64,000 nt of DNA. Origin: Auanema rhodensis (lineage: Eukaryota > Nematoda > Chromadorea > Rhabditida > Rhabditidae). Under the pieces are notes generated by a model. That model was not told where the DNA came from and did not search any database. It saw only the letters and a list, made by a program, of their open reading frames with translations. Shown here in pieces: positions 1-13,500 of the stretch (positions are counted from its first letter, which is position 1; every line of letters starts with the position of its first letter). The DNA lies in contig OZ059896.1 in NCBI GenBank assembly GCA_964057225.1, forward strand, positions 16,566,501 through 16,630,500. The letters are read 5' to 3'. Both the position numbers and the translations under genes were made by a program.

Positions 1-1060
1 TTATATTTCCATAACATTTCCATTTTTTATTTTTTAATTCAATTCAACAACTAAAATTTCAATTTTTAATGTTCAAAGAATTCCTTGTAGTTTTAGAAAA
101 AAAACTTTTTTTTGATGTTAGCCGACTGAATTGAATGATCGAAGTGAATTCGTTTAGAATTTGGATTGTATAATACACATACACATACGAATTTTTAAAA
201 AAGATTTTCATCTTTTCTTCTATAAATGTTTTAACTATAAATTGAATGTTACATACATACATACATATAGTTAGCATAAGTTAAGAATATATATATGTAA
301 GTATGTATAAGAGAGGAATGTTATTTGTATATTTTTTTTATCAAATCTATTATTTCATATGTTTATTTATAGTTAGATAGATGGCGTAACATATTACTCT
401 TATAGTACTCTTAACTATGCCTTAGCTTTCTTCATGTCCACCGATACCACACAAAGGTCGAGTTATTAGACATATTATCTAATAGCTCTTTATCACATCT
501 ATCACTCGTTAAGGCTTGTACACTAATGAGCATTTTCTTGATATCTCATTAACTATATGTATACATAGTTAAGATATATTTATATTTTTTAAGTCCCACT
601 CACATGAGATTCTCTCAATTTTACTTGTATGTTCTTGCTCAATATATAATATAAATCTCTTGATTCTATTTGGTCAAAATTAGCTCATGTGGCTGGTAAA
701 TCTGACAGCTGAAGCGTGATGTTTTGAGTTTGCTTTCAAAGCGATTAACAACTAATCAGATTGTATGCATCATCTTCTGCCTCTTCATGCCGAACTTCAT
801 GCTTATACACTATAACATTTTAATTTTTATCTTAAGCATTACAACATGAAACAAATGTTTTTTAATAAAAATCATTACAAAAAGAAAAAGTTGTATAACT
901 AGATGTACTCCTATGGTAAATGTTCAAACTAATTATCAAAATATTAATTGACATGAAAGACTATTAGACAAGTGTATTAACTAGGTTTTACATGTATTCA
1001 CATTCAAATGTGTGAAAATTAGCAAAACCACCTTCTTAAACAAATTTCTTCTAGTCTCCT

Positions 1061-1062
<2 letters not shown>

Positions 1063-1101
<39 letters not shown>
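1063..1101. repeat. (CT)n microsatellite
   Basis: An uninterrupted CT dinucleotide run of about 39 bases lies within pyrimidine-rich intergenic DNA. Confidence 0.95.
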
Positions 1102-1104
<3 letters not shown>

Positions 1105-4100
1105 CCCTATTACTCCCCTTTACCTCTCTCTTTATCTCTTTATATCATTCCTTCTCTTTCATTTTCAAAAAAAAAACTTTTTCCTAAAGTTTTTTGTCTT
1201 TTCCTTATTCATTAGTCGGTATCTCTTTCATGTTTTCAAATACAAAAATTTGATTAAAAAATGGATCCAATCCAGTATTTAGAACTCTTATGTGGTAAAA
1301 TGATGCAGACGAAAAAGAAGAAGTTTAATGATTCACTTTCATTTTTGATCATCATTGCCCTCTCTTGAGCTTTTAGTAGCATTTAGCTGATATAGATTTC
1401 TTCGTCTTCCTGATGTAGACTTCTCTCTCTCTCTCTTCTATTAACACTTTCTCTCTCATTGTCTTTGAAAACCTAAGAAACAATCTTTAATCTACATAAA
1501 CCAGACTGATAGAGCATGGAGAGAATGACATGAAGACATCTTGAAGTGGCTAGCGGTCTGTCTCTCTATTCATGGTCAGTGGCTATCCTGACCCAAGTCA
1601 GTAGTGCCGGAATTTCTTTTGGTGTTCTGATGTTCATTGCGCAATAGTCATCTCAATCATACTCAACTACTAGATTGTTTAATCATCTCATGTCATATCA
1701 TTCATATTTTCTTTGTATTCTTCAAAATATCCAAAAACAATGAAAATTTGACTAAAAAAAGACTGAAAGAGTTCAACTACAATAGTCTTGATATCGTGTG
1801 TCTTATTACATTTAAGTTTAAGCAGTTATATACCGTCCCATTCCTATTTACTTAAAACAATCTTCTCCTAACTTGTATTTTGAAGATTTTTCTTTAAATA
1901 TTAAGTTTATTAATTTTAAAAACTAAAACTTATTCATAACCAATATATTCAGTACTTATTTCAATAATTTTTTCAAACAATAAAGTATTATCTTTACCAA
2001 AATAATACTAAAAGTATGTTGTACATTGAATATAACTCCCTTGAGGGTCTTATCATAAAAACTATTATGTATGTTCCATTATTTATGTTTTGTCTCTTTA
2101 ATTTCAAATAAATTTCTAATCCATATAGTAAAATCTTTTCAATACTATATGTATGTATATATACTAATTTATAAATTTTAAATATTAAACTTTTTTTTTC
2201 CAAATAAAAAAACTTAAAATAACATTATTCTTCTGTTTATACATATATATATTATATATAAATATTATAATCTTAATCATATATTTTATAGTTTTGTTTT
2301 GAAAGATGAGCTACTACTATTACTCGATAGTGTTCTAATGACTTCTTCTTCATACTTTCATCTTTTCTTTTCTCTTTATCGTCATCAATGTTATCATTAC
2401 CTTATGCATTATATTGAGCTTAAAATCAACAATTCATCTGATAACTATATGTATTATTAGTCTTATTTTATAATTTTTTTCTTTTCTTATTCATTTTCTT
2501 TCATTTCTTTATGTTTCATGTTTTATATAAAATTCTAAATGTTACTATTTGTAGATTTGTCGTCTAGCATCATCCATCAAGCATCAAGCTTTCCTGATTT
2601 CACTACTGGATTATACATTTAGCACTTTGTACTCTAAAACGTTCAGCTTAAGCTTCAGTAATGCTGCAAGAAGCGAAGCATCTTTTTCATGTAAAGTTCC
2701 GAAAAATTCAAAAAGATCGTATATGAATTGCCCGCATTACTCATAACCAAGGCCAAACGTTTCGAAATTTTGGTTTTTGTTTAACGAAAAGCCGTATACT
2801 GCTTACCTTTTTCCAATTTTACTAAACCTATATTATGTGATTTCTCACGAAACAATAATTTTTATTTATGATTTAAAGCTCTCTAACCTCATTCTTTATT
2901 CTCTTTTTCAAATTAATCGTCTGAAGTACCAGGTGTGCTTTGGCTTTACAGCCAATTCATCCTTCACTACTCTTATACTACCTATTCATATAGTATAATA
3001 AGAATTGGAATTTCTTAACTATACATATAGATTACATGAAGGATGGCTGTAGCTGTGTGTGACATGAACTTGAAAGAGAAAGAAAGAGAGAGAGAAAGAG
3101 AAAGAGGGAAAATTCAATCTGAAATACATCAAATATTGCCTTTTATGGCAGTTTCGTGTATGCCTTAATCACGTTGTTGGTTTTCCTAACAACCTTTTTT
3201 CCTCAATATCTTTGATTTCAATTCATATACATAAGTTTCAAAACATTTATCGAATACGTTCTCGTACTTTCTTCGAATAACTCTTATGTTTTCATAATTA
3301 TTCAAAATATTTTAAAATCTTATTATATCTAAATACATACATTTAAAATAAGAAATAGAAATTTAAATGTAGTAGATGATGATAACGCGAGAACATGTTG
3401 AATCTTCTGTCTTATCATAATTGACCTTTGAAAATTAAAGGAACGTTAAACGAAAATGGAAAGAACATTAAGAAGAGGAGGAAGAAAGAGAAAGATTAGA
3501 AAGAATTTATTTTCGGATTAACTAAAGTATGAGAAAATGTGAGGAAAATGGTTAATTCATTTCTAAATTCTTATGTTACTTCTTTCCTGTTGATTGAATA
3601 GAACACTAGGTGGACTGTGGTGTTCCTTTTTCCTTGTTTCATACACATTTCTCTCTCAAAATCTCTTTATATTTCAAATGAAACACTTGAAGTTACTGTT
3701 CTTTTTACTTCTTTATTTTGATAATTCCTATTTCTATTCTCTTTATAATATTAATCATAATCCCTTGTTCATTATTCTACACCCTCTTCTCTATTCTTAC
3801 ACTATATGAACAATAGTAAGCATATGTTCTTTTAATTATTTATTACAAAAATTATGAAAAAAAAAGAAAAAAGGGAAAGAAAAACGCCAGATGATCCGCA
3901 GATTTTTTTTATTTCATGATCGTTGGTTGATCTATTCCCTTATTATTCTTTCTAAATATTTCTTTAGCATTGCGTCATCTCTGGTCAGTGGCAAGAGTAG
4001 AGAGCAATAGATTGCCATTATCTCAGACCTCTATCGATGATTTATTTCTGTCGTGTGTCTTGATCTCATTTTCACGTAGTTATATAGTTAATATTATAAT

Positions 4101-5549
4101 TTATATATATTAATATTAATATAACTACATCAAAACTTAAAGAAAATAAAACTAAAAATGAACAATTTCAATGATTATAATATTATTTATTTTATATTTT
4201 TCTTATAAATACCATATGTTTACGTAGTTTGTTCTAAATATTTTACCTATACATATAGTATTAGTTAATTTGCATAGTTAATATATTATTTGTGACCTGA
4301 TGCGTAATATGTTGCTGATGGCGAATCAGAGAGATATGATCAAATGACCGAATAGCAGGTGTTAATATATATTATTAATCTAAATAATCTTTAAAATTAA
4401 AATATAAATAAGAAATTATTTATGTATATACTTATATAGTTATTTATTTACTTTAAATGTCTTTTTACAATAGTTTTAAAAATATATAGATTAGCATAAG
4501 TAATCATATAAACTTCGAGATGTGACAATCTACCTCACATACTCATCAGTCTTCAAGCATCTGCACATGATTCAGATGTCATATTTCATGTAATTAACTG
4601 AAATTATTAGAAATAATTAACTATATGAACTGAATATAATATAGTATCAACGCATAACTATATTTTTTGTTGTCCAAAAAAAAACTTTATGAATAATTCA
4701 ACTAACAAGTCAATTTTCATGACATTTTCATGACCTATGCATATCGTTTGAATACTGTCTCCTAGATGTAGCTGTTGTTGTTGCAGGTCGCTTGACAGTA
4801 CAGGATGGACTTATGAATTCATCTAGATATCAGTCTTCAGTCATCTGTTACCTATACTTCATTTAGAAAGATGTAGATACTTTATATTCTCTTATACCAT
4901 TCACCTCTCCTCTCCATACTCTTCCCTCTCTAATCCACTTGAACATCCCTTCGTAGCTATTCAGTTCAATCCCAAAATAATTTCCTCGTTCATTTAATAT
5001 GCAAATGGGTTAAGTTGAAAAAAGGAAAATATGCTCTTTCATATGTACAGACCTCTAAACGGCTGTTCATTTACCAGCAGTCTGACTGATGGTGACTGCT
5101 GACCACAATCCTTCTGTTCTTCCCGGGGTTTTTACGGTCATGTGGTCTCTCGAGAGTATTCACGTACATTACTACCTCCCTTTAGGTGGTAGTAATCTCT
5201 TATTCTCTCTCTGTCAGCATCTTTTCTTTATACTCTTCCATGCCGACGTTGATTTTCTGGCGGTTACAAGCATCATAATGGATCAGCTACCCGTCTTTAG
5301 ACTAATACAACAGATGGCTGCATCCAATAAGGTAGTATACCGATGAGAGAGAAAAAGAGATTTGCCTCATTCAAATAGTCATTCTGATGTGTATCTGTCA
5401 TTCTCTTCATACCTCCCGTTTCTCTGTTTTGCCGGCGTTCTGACCATGGTCTCTCGGACCATATATGGCTATTTAGCATTTGCTTCGCGGCTTGTCCTTT
5501 GACGTTCGTTTGTCAACATCATGTCGCTCAGTCTTGTTACACTCCCTCA

Positions 5550-5552
<3 letters not shown>

Positions 5553-5594
<42 letters not shown>
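5553..5594. repeat. (CT)n microsatellite
   Basis: An uninterrupted CT run of about 42 bases lies in intergenic DNA. It keeps a meaningless Ser-Leu open frame open. Confidence 0.95.
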
Positions 5595-5597
<3 letters not shown>

Positions 5598-8500
5598 CTA
5601 CTGTTGCTCTCTTCTTGTCCCTCTCTGTATATTAGTCTCTTTCACCCAATTGCTGTTCAATCCCTTTGTCTTTCTACTATTACTGGAGAAGAATATTATG
5701 CAACATCATTTTCTATCTATGTACATACATACAATGTGAGATATTGCCTTCAGGCACTATAGTCAAATCAGTTCTATCTATTCGGCCGAAAACCTTAAAT
5801 CCTGAGATATATGGATGTGCGTACCCATTCCATATTTCTGGAATTGTAAAGAGTAACAAGCTGTGAAGATGACTAAAGAAGAATACAAACTCGAACCTTT
5901 ATTCAAGCCATATGTATACAATTAAAAGCACTTTGAGCTTCTATTCTGGGCGCATCTCCTCCTATATATCCATGCTCACCATGTGTTTGCCCTCTGGCAA
6001 TTGCCTTAATTCAGTTTTAAAGCTCTTTCAGTCAACATCATTCCCATATACAGAATATTCTGTGTTTCTTCTTATTGCATAACACATAATGCGAAGCATC
6101 CATCAGCTAAAGCTGTAGTGGCAGCATCAACATCATCTTCATTCGATGATATAAGCCTCAGAAGCTTCTTCATCTCATTTCATACACATTGCTCAGTCAT
6201 CACTCATCAGCCGGCTACTGCCAGCATGCTGCTCAGAAAGCCTAGCCACTTCATCCTTATATTACCAGCCCACAAAAGCCATTATCGGAGGTAGCCTGCG
6301 TGCCACTCACCAGTAGTCAGCCCTTCACGATCACCCATCTGACTCAACGATAGCTTTATTTCTATAATTTTTACGTTTTATGGGTTATAGATTTAGCAGG
6401 TTGTCCAGTATGTCGACCATGTACATCTGTACTTTCCTAAAGAATCAACAAGCATATTCCAAATCTTGTTTGTATTTGTTTATTTATCTTTGCTCTTGGA
6501 TTTCTCACATCATCAGCACTTCAAACATCCACCTGTTGTTGATTCCTTTCAGCTATGCCAACCGTATTGCCTTAATCCTTTTCTCAATATGCCGACCAGT
6601 AGCCTTAGAAGTGCAGGTATACAGATGTTCTACTTCTATCTCATTCTCTTCATCTAATCCAAAAACTTTTTTATTTTGCATTCGAACAGGCTAGCAGTAT
6701 CCCAAGTTTCTTTGATATTTTCATTCCAAATGAAGTATTCTATAAGTTTATTCCATTTTAAAGCTTGGTTATCTATTATACTTTGTGCCATCAAAACTTG
6801 AAAACATTCCTATATCTTTCTAACAAACTTTAAAAATAAGTAATCTTAAATAGTTATTTACTACTATTTTATCAGCTTATTTTATAAAATATATTATTAT
6901 AATCTATTTATAGTATATTATATATATTTTTATTTATATGTATATGTATTATTCAATGTTCTTATCATTTCCAACGTTCATTTTCTTTTTTTTTAAAACT
7001 TGATCCATTGAATTGCATAGTTCGTTTGCGTCGGCGTAGTTTAAAGATGAATTTCTCTTTTATTTCTTACAATATTTCAAATTTGTTTCATTTCAGAATG
7101 AAGAAGATCGCTTCCATTAGACATTGACCCTTTACATTCTTCGTCGTATACCATCTTAGATTTTCAGATTCCATGAACAACCCCATCCCCAACTACCATC
7201 TTTGACTTTCGTCTTCGTTATCGTTAAGATGAAGAAAATCTGAAAACGAAAAGACGAAGAACGAAAACATGACTATAGATGGTCATCTGAATGATTTCAA
7301 ATGTCAATTGCTCATCTGACAACACTTTCTTTGAGGATGTGCTGGTGGCTTTGAGATGCGATTGACGTGGTCTCTGACTCATCATCACGACCACCCATTA
7401 CGATTGTCCTACAAGACAGTCTGTCCATGTATTCTGAATCAGTCACGTAACAACATACACGTTATGTAGGAAGAAAATACGATGATGATAGATAGAAACC
7501 AGCCTTAAAACTCAGCTATTCAAGAGAAGAAAAAGAAAATATTCAAAAAGTTTTTATATTTTCTTCATATCTGTCATTGACTAAACGTATCCATCTGTCT
7601 TCTTCTTACCTTCTACATGTAAACTGCATAAAGAATCTCGTTTAGATTCAACTTTAACAATTGCTTTCTTTGATTTTCTTTTTCTTTCAGAACAACATAT
7701 ATACATACATAAAGCATATGTTCTTATCATATTTCTATACATTCATGTATAGTTATGAGAAATGCTTAATCATATCAACTTTAGAAATGACGTCAATATT
7801 AAGATAATTTTCATTTCAAGAATATTTTGATATTATAAGCTTGTAATCAGATTTTCTTATTATTTTCCTCTTTTTTGAGATCTTTGCTTTTGCTAAAAGA
7901 TTTTAAGAGCAAACCATGCGAAATATGGAAAACAGTAGAATATAATGAATGATTTGATTTATCTTATGATATGATGGGATGAGGTACTCCACATATTTTC
8001 TTTATAAAACCTTTGTAAATCATTTAGATTATTGATAATATCATTGATATTAATTAATTTTTCTTATTGATTAATACAAGTATTCATGAATCTATTTTGA
8101 AAAATAAAATAAGAACGATGAAACGATGAGAAACGAAAATGAGGTTACAATTTCCATTTTATCTTGTTCTTCATTCTTTTCTCTCGTTATTTTCATTTCT
8201 TTATAGTTAACCAATTGAACCATCAAATTTCTTTATTCATTTCTCTTTAACTAACTGTTCATCGCCCTCATTGTTGTCCTTTATTTTCATTTTTTATCTT
8301 TTCAAATCATTTTCTTTTATTTTTTATCAAAACCTTGAATTGTGTGAATTGTGGAGATGTTAAACCTTTAACACGTCTATATACTTAAACTTTCTCTCAT
8401 AGTTTACTAAGTTCAATCTATTTGTTTCTCCATCTCTATATACGTGCATGTTTGTTTGTTTATTTATCGTCACTTTTGCCACTTGGGGAGAAGTGACAAA

Positions 8501-9371
8501 GATGACAGGAAAACGGTACGCAATTCATGTTTGTACTTCGTCAGATCATATTCATCATCTCTCACCTTTCTATACCTCAGCTAAGCAGCTCATCATGTTC
8601 ACTCAATACATAACTGAAGATACATGAGGACATCTGAAGGAGAACGCTTTCACATTATTCTTATCTCTACAAAAATTTAATGAAAAGTTCAAAGGTTTCA
8701 TCAAAATATCTTCACTTTTCTCATTTTTCAAAACGCTTTCCTCATATCTTTTCAGCGATAACATCAGTTTATGAGATGTAACAGGCTTTAGCTTTGCAAA
8801 CTCATCCAAATCTTGTGTTTTGATTTTCTTTTTCTTTTAATTTCAATCAGGAATAATACCATTTCCTAAGCAATGTTGACCGCAACTGACCACAATCAAG
8901 TTCAAACCAGTTAAGATTGTAATCCCTTTTCGTTAGTCCTTCAATCAAACATTCTCACGAAGCTCAGCATATTGCATGCGTATGTCGACTATCTCACATT
9001 CATTTTCACCTTTTCTTTTGGTTTAATTTAAGTCACAACAGCTGAATTTAAGCTTAATTTGAACTAATTTACATACGAAACATGCTGTTAACGTATAACC
9101 TTATGTTTACAGGTTTTTCATCTGTCAATCACAACAGACTTAAGATAGAAGGTTGTGTCTGCATAGTCAATGTCCTCTAGCCACTTGCATAGATCGTACC
9201 GCCGTTTCTTGACTTCCTCCTGTTTCCTGCGTCCATGCTCTATCCAACCTGATGCTCTTTAAGTAGCTCACTTATCCTCCACATTAGGCTGTCCCAGGTT
9301 ACTTGCTGGCTCAAAAAATGCTTTTTGTAGTAATGATGTTCTTTAAGCATTTTCTTATATAGGTTTCGATT

Positions 9372-9385
9372 TCTCTCTCTCTCTC

Positions 9386-9439
<54 letters not shown>

Positions 9440-9459
9440 TCTCTCTCTCTTTCTTTCTC
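9372..9459. repeat. Interrupted (CT)n microsatellite
   Basis: A long CT tract of nearly 90 bases, broken by one CG step and several CTTT units. The interruptions suggest an older array than the pure runs elsewhere. Confidence 0.93.
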
Positions 9460-10511
9460 CCGTCTCACTTTATATTCATTGTTGTTTGACTTAATTTATT
9501 CCAATTTTTTATTTTATTTATGATTTTTCTATTCCCAAGCTTTTCGATCTCACACAAAATCTGTCTGGAAAAATAAAAAAAGCCATAAAACAAATGAGAT
9601 TCTGTTCGGAAATGTCCTATGACGGATAGTTCGAATGCCAATTCAGAACTCTATTTCAGATTTTCCTCAGAACATCCAGATACCAAGATAGATTCTTCTA
9701 AGTAGACAATTCTAAAAGAGAGTATGTGTTTGCCACACAGACATCCTATTAGCATATTCCTTTGAAAATCATTTTGATGTGTATGGATGTGCCGACAGGA
9801 GGTCACTTATCTTCAAGCTTTATGGTTTTTCATAGATTTGACTCATCAATCATATCAAAATCGATCGTCCCCAGAGAATTTGACGACGACAAGTAAGATG
9901 TCGGCGTGATGAGACTGAGACTGCAGCTCCTATAATCAAAAGATCGTCTTCTTCTACGCACGGCATATAACATATTCCTTCTGATGGATCATGTTCTATT
10001 TCAACGTCCCTTCCCTAACCTCACATCAACAGATTCTAACAGCTATTCATATAGAATGTCGGTTAACTGATTGAAGTAGCATATGATACTCGTCAATCGT
10101 ACATCAAATAGATATATAGACACAATAAGCTGAATCTGATCAGATTGAAGAAGCTAAAAGCTTATTGTTTATCTCATTCCATGTCCCTCTCACCTAATCC
10201 ATTTCAATCGTCTCTGAACATCAAGCAAAGAAGCCGAATCCACTAAGTCTATTGTCTATAAAGCTGATTAGATACATGTAAGTTCGTTGCCATGTACTGG
10301 TTGTAGCTGGTTTGAGGTCTTAACCCAATGTAATCCAATTCAACTGTTGTTGTTGGGGTTGTTGTTGTTGGTGATGATGATGATAATGACTGAAAAGGAT
10401 AAATATTGAATTGAAGAGGTATCTCCTTGATATTGGTAATAATGATCAACATCACTAGTTATCCTCATCATCTTTGACATCATCAATATCATTCGTTGTC
10501 TCACAAAACAC

Positions 10512-10542
<31 letters not shown>
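10512..10542. repeat. (CAT)n trinucleotide repeat
   Basis: About ten CAT/ATC units occur in tandem, flanked by looser CAT-rich sequence on both sides. Nothing suggests coding. Confidence 0.93.
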
Positions 10543-13500
10543 TACACTAATCGATTATTATTCTTTTCGCTAGTTCTTAGATATATCTCGATTTCTTTTT
10601 ATGAGCATAACCTAGATAAAGCGTGAGAAGAGGACATCACATCATGAAGCCCACATGTTGACTGACCCATTTGATGGCCGTATTAGGGCACGTGGAGCTT
10701 AGCTCCGATGATGTAATACATCGACGTTTGCTCATCTGTCGTCTATGTGGTTCTTTGGATCCGTATTAGGCAATTGATCTTTCTTCTGGGTCTCTCACTG
10801 TCTCCCTCTCTTTCTCTCTCTTTCTTTTTCTCTCTCTTTCCTCTTTATCTAAATATCTTTCATTCTCTTACGTTCTTACGTTACTATCCTGGATTTTTGT
10901 CGCATAATTTGTACTCTATTCTATATTTTCTGATCTATTTCTCTTGATATATCATTATATTTTTCATGTTTTATCTCTTCTTGGGTATACTACCACCTAA
11001 TAAGGTACAACGACTATCATTAGACAGATCATCTGTATTGTCTTTTTCTTCTCCTCTTGCTAGAGTTGTCCGTATTTTACAGTTATAATTCATTTCCATC
11101 TTATACAATCATCGATTTATTGCCAATGCCTCCTATATCAATTCTCTTCGCTTATTCGCTATCCAGAATCTCATCAACCTGATCATTGTTGATGTTTCTG
11201 CTACTCTGCTGCCACCACTTCTGTTATCCCATCCTCCAGCCCAATATTACCCTTCTTCTGCATTTCATTCCAAAACATACTTTACAGCTTGATATTTCAA
11301 AGGTGTCAACTTTCTCTCATCACCGTCATCAGCATCTTCTTTCTTGAGCTTTTAGCCAACTTTCTACTTGTAACTTAAGTTTCACCCTCCATCTTCGTTC
11401 CATCTAATCCTCCCCCCCTTCCCCGTAACTTACTGTTTGCTTGTCCTGCTCTATATCCTACATTCAACATCATTTATTATTGATTCTGATGGAAATTCCT
11501 CATATATCTCATCATCATCATCTATATCGATCAAAAAAACTATTTTTTTCTACTCTTTATCATCTACTTTCTACTAGAAAAAGTGTCATAATTCGCAAAT
11601 CGTATAACGGTCATCCCATTCCTGCTCTTTATTTTCCATAACGATGTTTCGATGCACAACTAAAAAAAAAATTTTATTGTAACTGATCCTGATACACACA
11701 TTAAATTCCAGTTGATTCAGCCTTCAGAATACTATGTGTATTCGCATTTCTCAACTGATGACCTCATGCTGAGGCCTCATTTTATTGTTTTTTTAGCTCA
11801 TTTTCCATCAAATCATCTAAAATTATAGAAGAAAACGACATTTTTTTTGTCAGAATTTCCACTCTCAATCTCGAATGATTCATTCCAATGTATCTGTTCT
11901 CTGTTTGTTTCGTTAATTTTTCTTTCTGATCAATTCCATTCCACTCATGTCATTATCTTTTTCTCATTGCTCAAGAAAAAAAATTTGAAATTTTTCATTT
12001 TGATTTATCGCATCATTCCATATTCCATGAAAATTTTTCCTTTTTCTTTTAATTTTTCCTCTACATTTTATTTATTTTTTTATTGAAATGACCAAATCAC
12101 CATTAATGTATCTTATCAGTAGTCATAGTAACAATTCCAACTTGAAACTTGGAACAAAAAAAAAACAATTTTATTATCATTTTGGTCATTAGAAGAGGAT
12201 TCAAACTATTCAGAGGTTTAAGATATTAAAAAATCAAATGATATATTAGATAAAAATAATTTTTCATCAATAATTTCATAGATTACTTATAGTTTAACAA
12301 TAACAAAAAAACATTTTGTTTCGTTATTTGACAATATTTTGTTAAATTCTTAACTTTAACTCAAGCTGTTTGAGATGCTTAAAACGATAAATTTAATGTT
12401 TTTTCCCTGTTATCAATAACTTTTATTTCTTTTGATTCATTCGTGGCTTATATAGCTAGTCGCTCATACATCATGTATAGCATACGATATTAGACTATCA
12501 TTTCATTTTATTAAATTATAACTTGACAACAATATCGAGATGAGCTATAGAATATCAATAACGAACAACTCATTATCGGAATCTGTTCTATTTCGTTCCG
12601 TTTGTTAATCGTCAACGTCGTCGTCATCTTCGTACATCTCATTCTGATGTCGCTACTACTTTTTTTTCCGTCGTCGTCATCATCCTATCTCATGTAGATG
12701 TCTATTTTACTTTCATTTCTGACACATTTTCTGATGAAATTAGAAGATAAGACCATTGCAAATGATATGACTGATCCGAATACAAACTAACTCTCTCAAT
12801 CAGTCTCAACTCTCTTATCTCTTTCTTCCTCCCTCTCTCTTCTGGCATCTATTGATATCAGTCGTTCCAAGAAAATAATGTTCCCTGATATATTCTTCTA
12901 TATAAAGTAAATATATAATTACCTATATAGTTGAATTTAATTATGAAAATCAAACTCTTTTCATCTAACAATCAATTTCTATATTGTTGATTTTCTATTG
13001 TATATTAATTTTGCGGTAAAATTAACTATATAATCAAAAATCGGTATATCCTATAAGTTATATAGGTAGACTCATCATTTCTCTTATAATTAATTATGCG
13101 AGGTTTCGATCTAATTGAAAGCGGAAAACCATCTCAGTCATGTTGTTCATGACCATATTAATTTGACCCTCAGTCAATTGTGATTTTGCTGTCTAATTTG
13201 GTGATTTTGAATTGAATGAACATACGTTCACTCTCTTCTTTCTTTTCTTTCAGTCCAATGATGGAGAGCTCTTTTTCAAAGAGAAGAGTGACCGAGAGAT
13301 TGAGAGAGAAAGAGAACTAGTGGATAGGCCAACATAGCTTTTTCCGTAATTTCTTCTGTCGGCATCCTCATTAGATCCAATTTTCCGGTCATTTCTCGTC
13401 TTTTGTCCAGAGTCGTTGAGCTGCCCTTACATGAAGACCGTTCTCCGCATGTTATGCTACATTTAGATTATTAAAACTAATATAGTCAGCTGAATGTTTG

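Noticed and set aside
9372-9459. CRISPR-like or tandem array
   Set aside because: All regular arrays in the window are simple di- or trinucleotide microsatellites without unique spacers.
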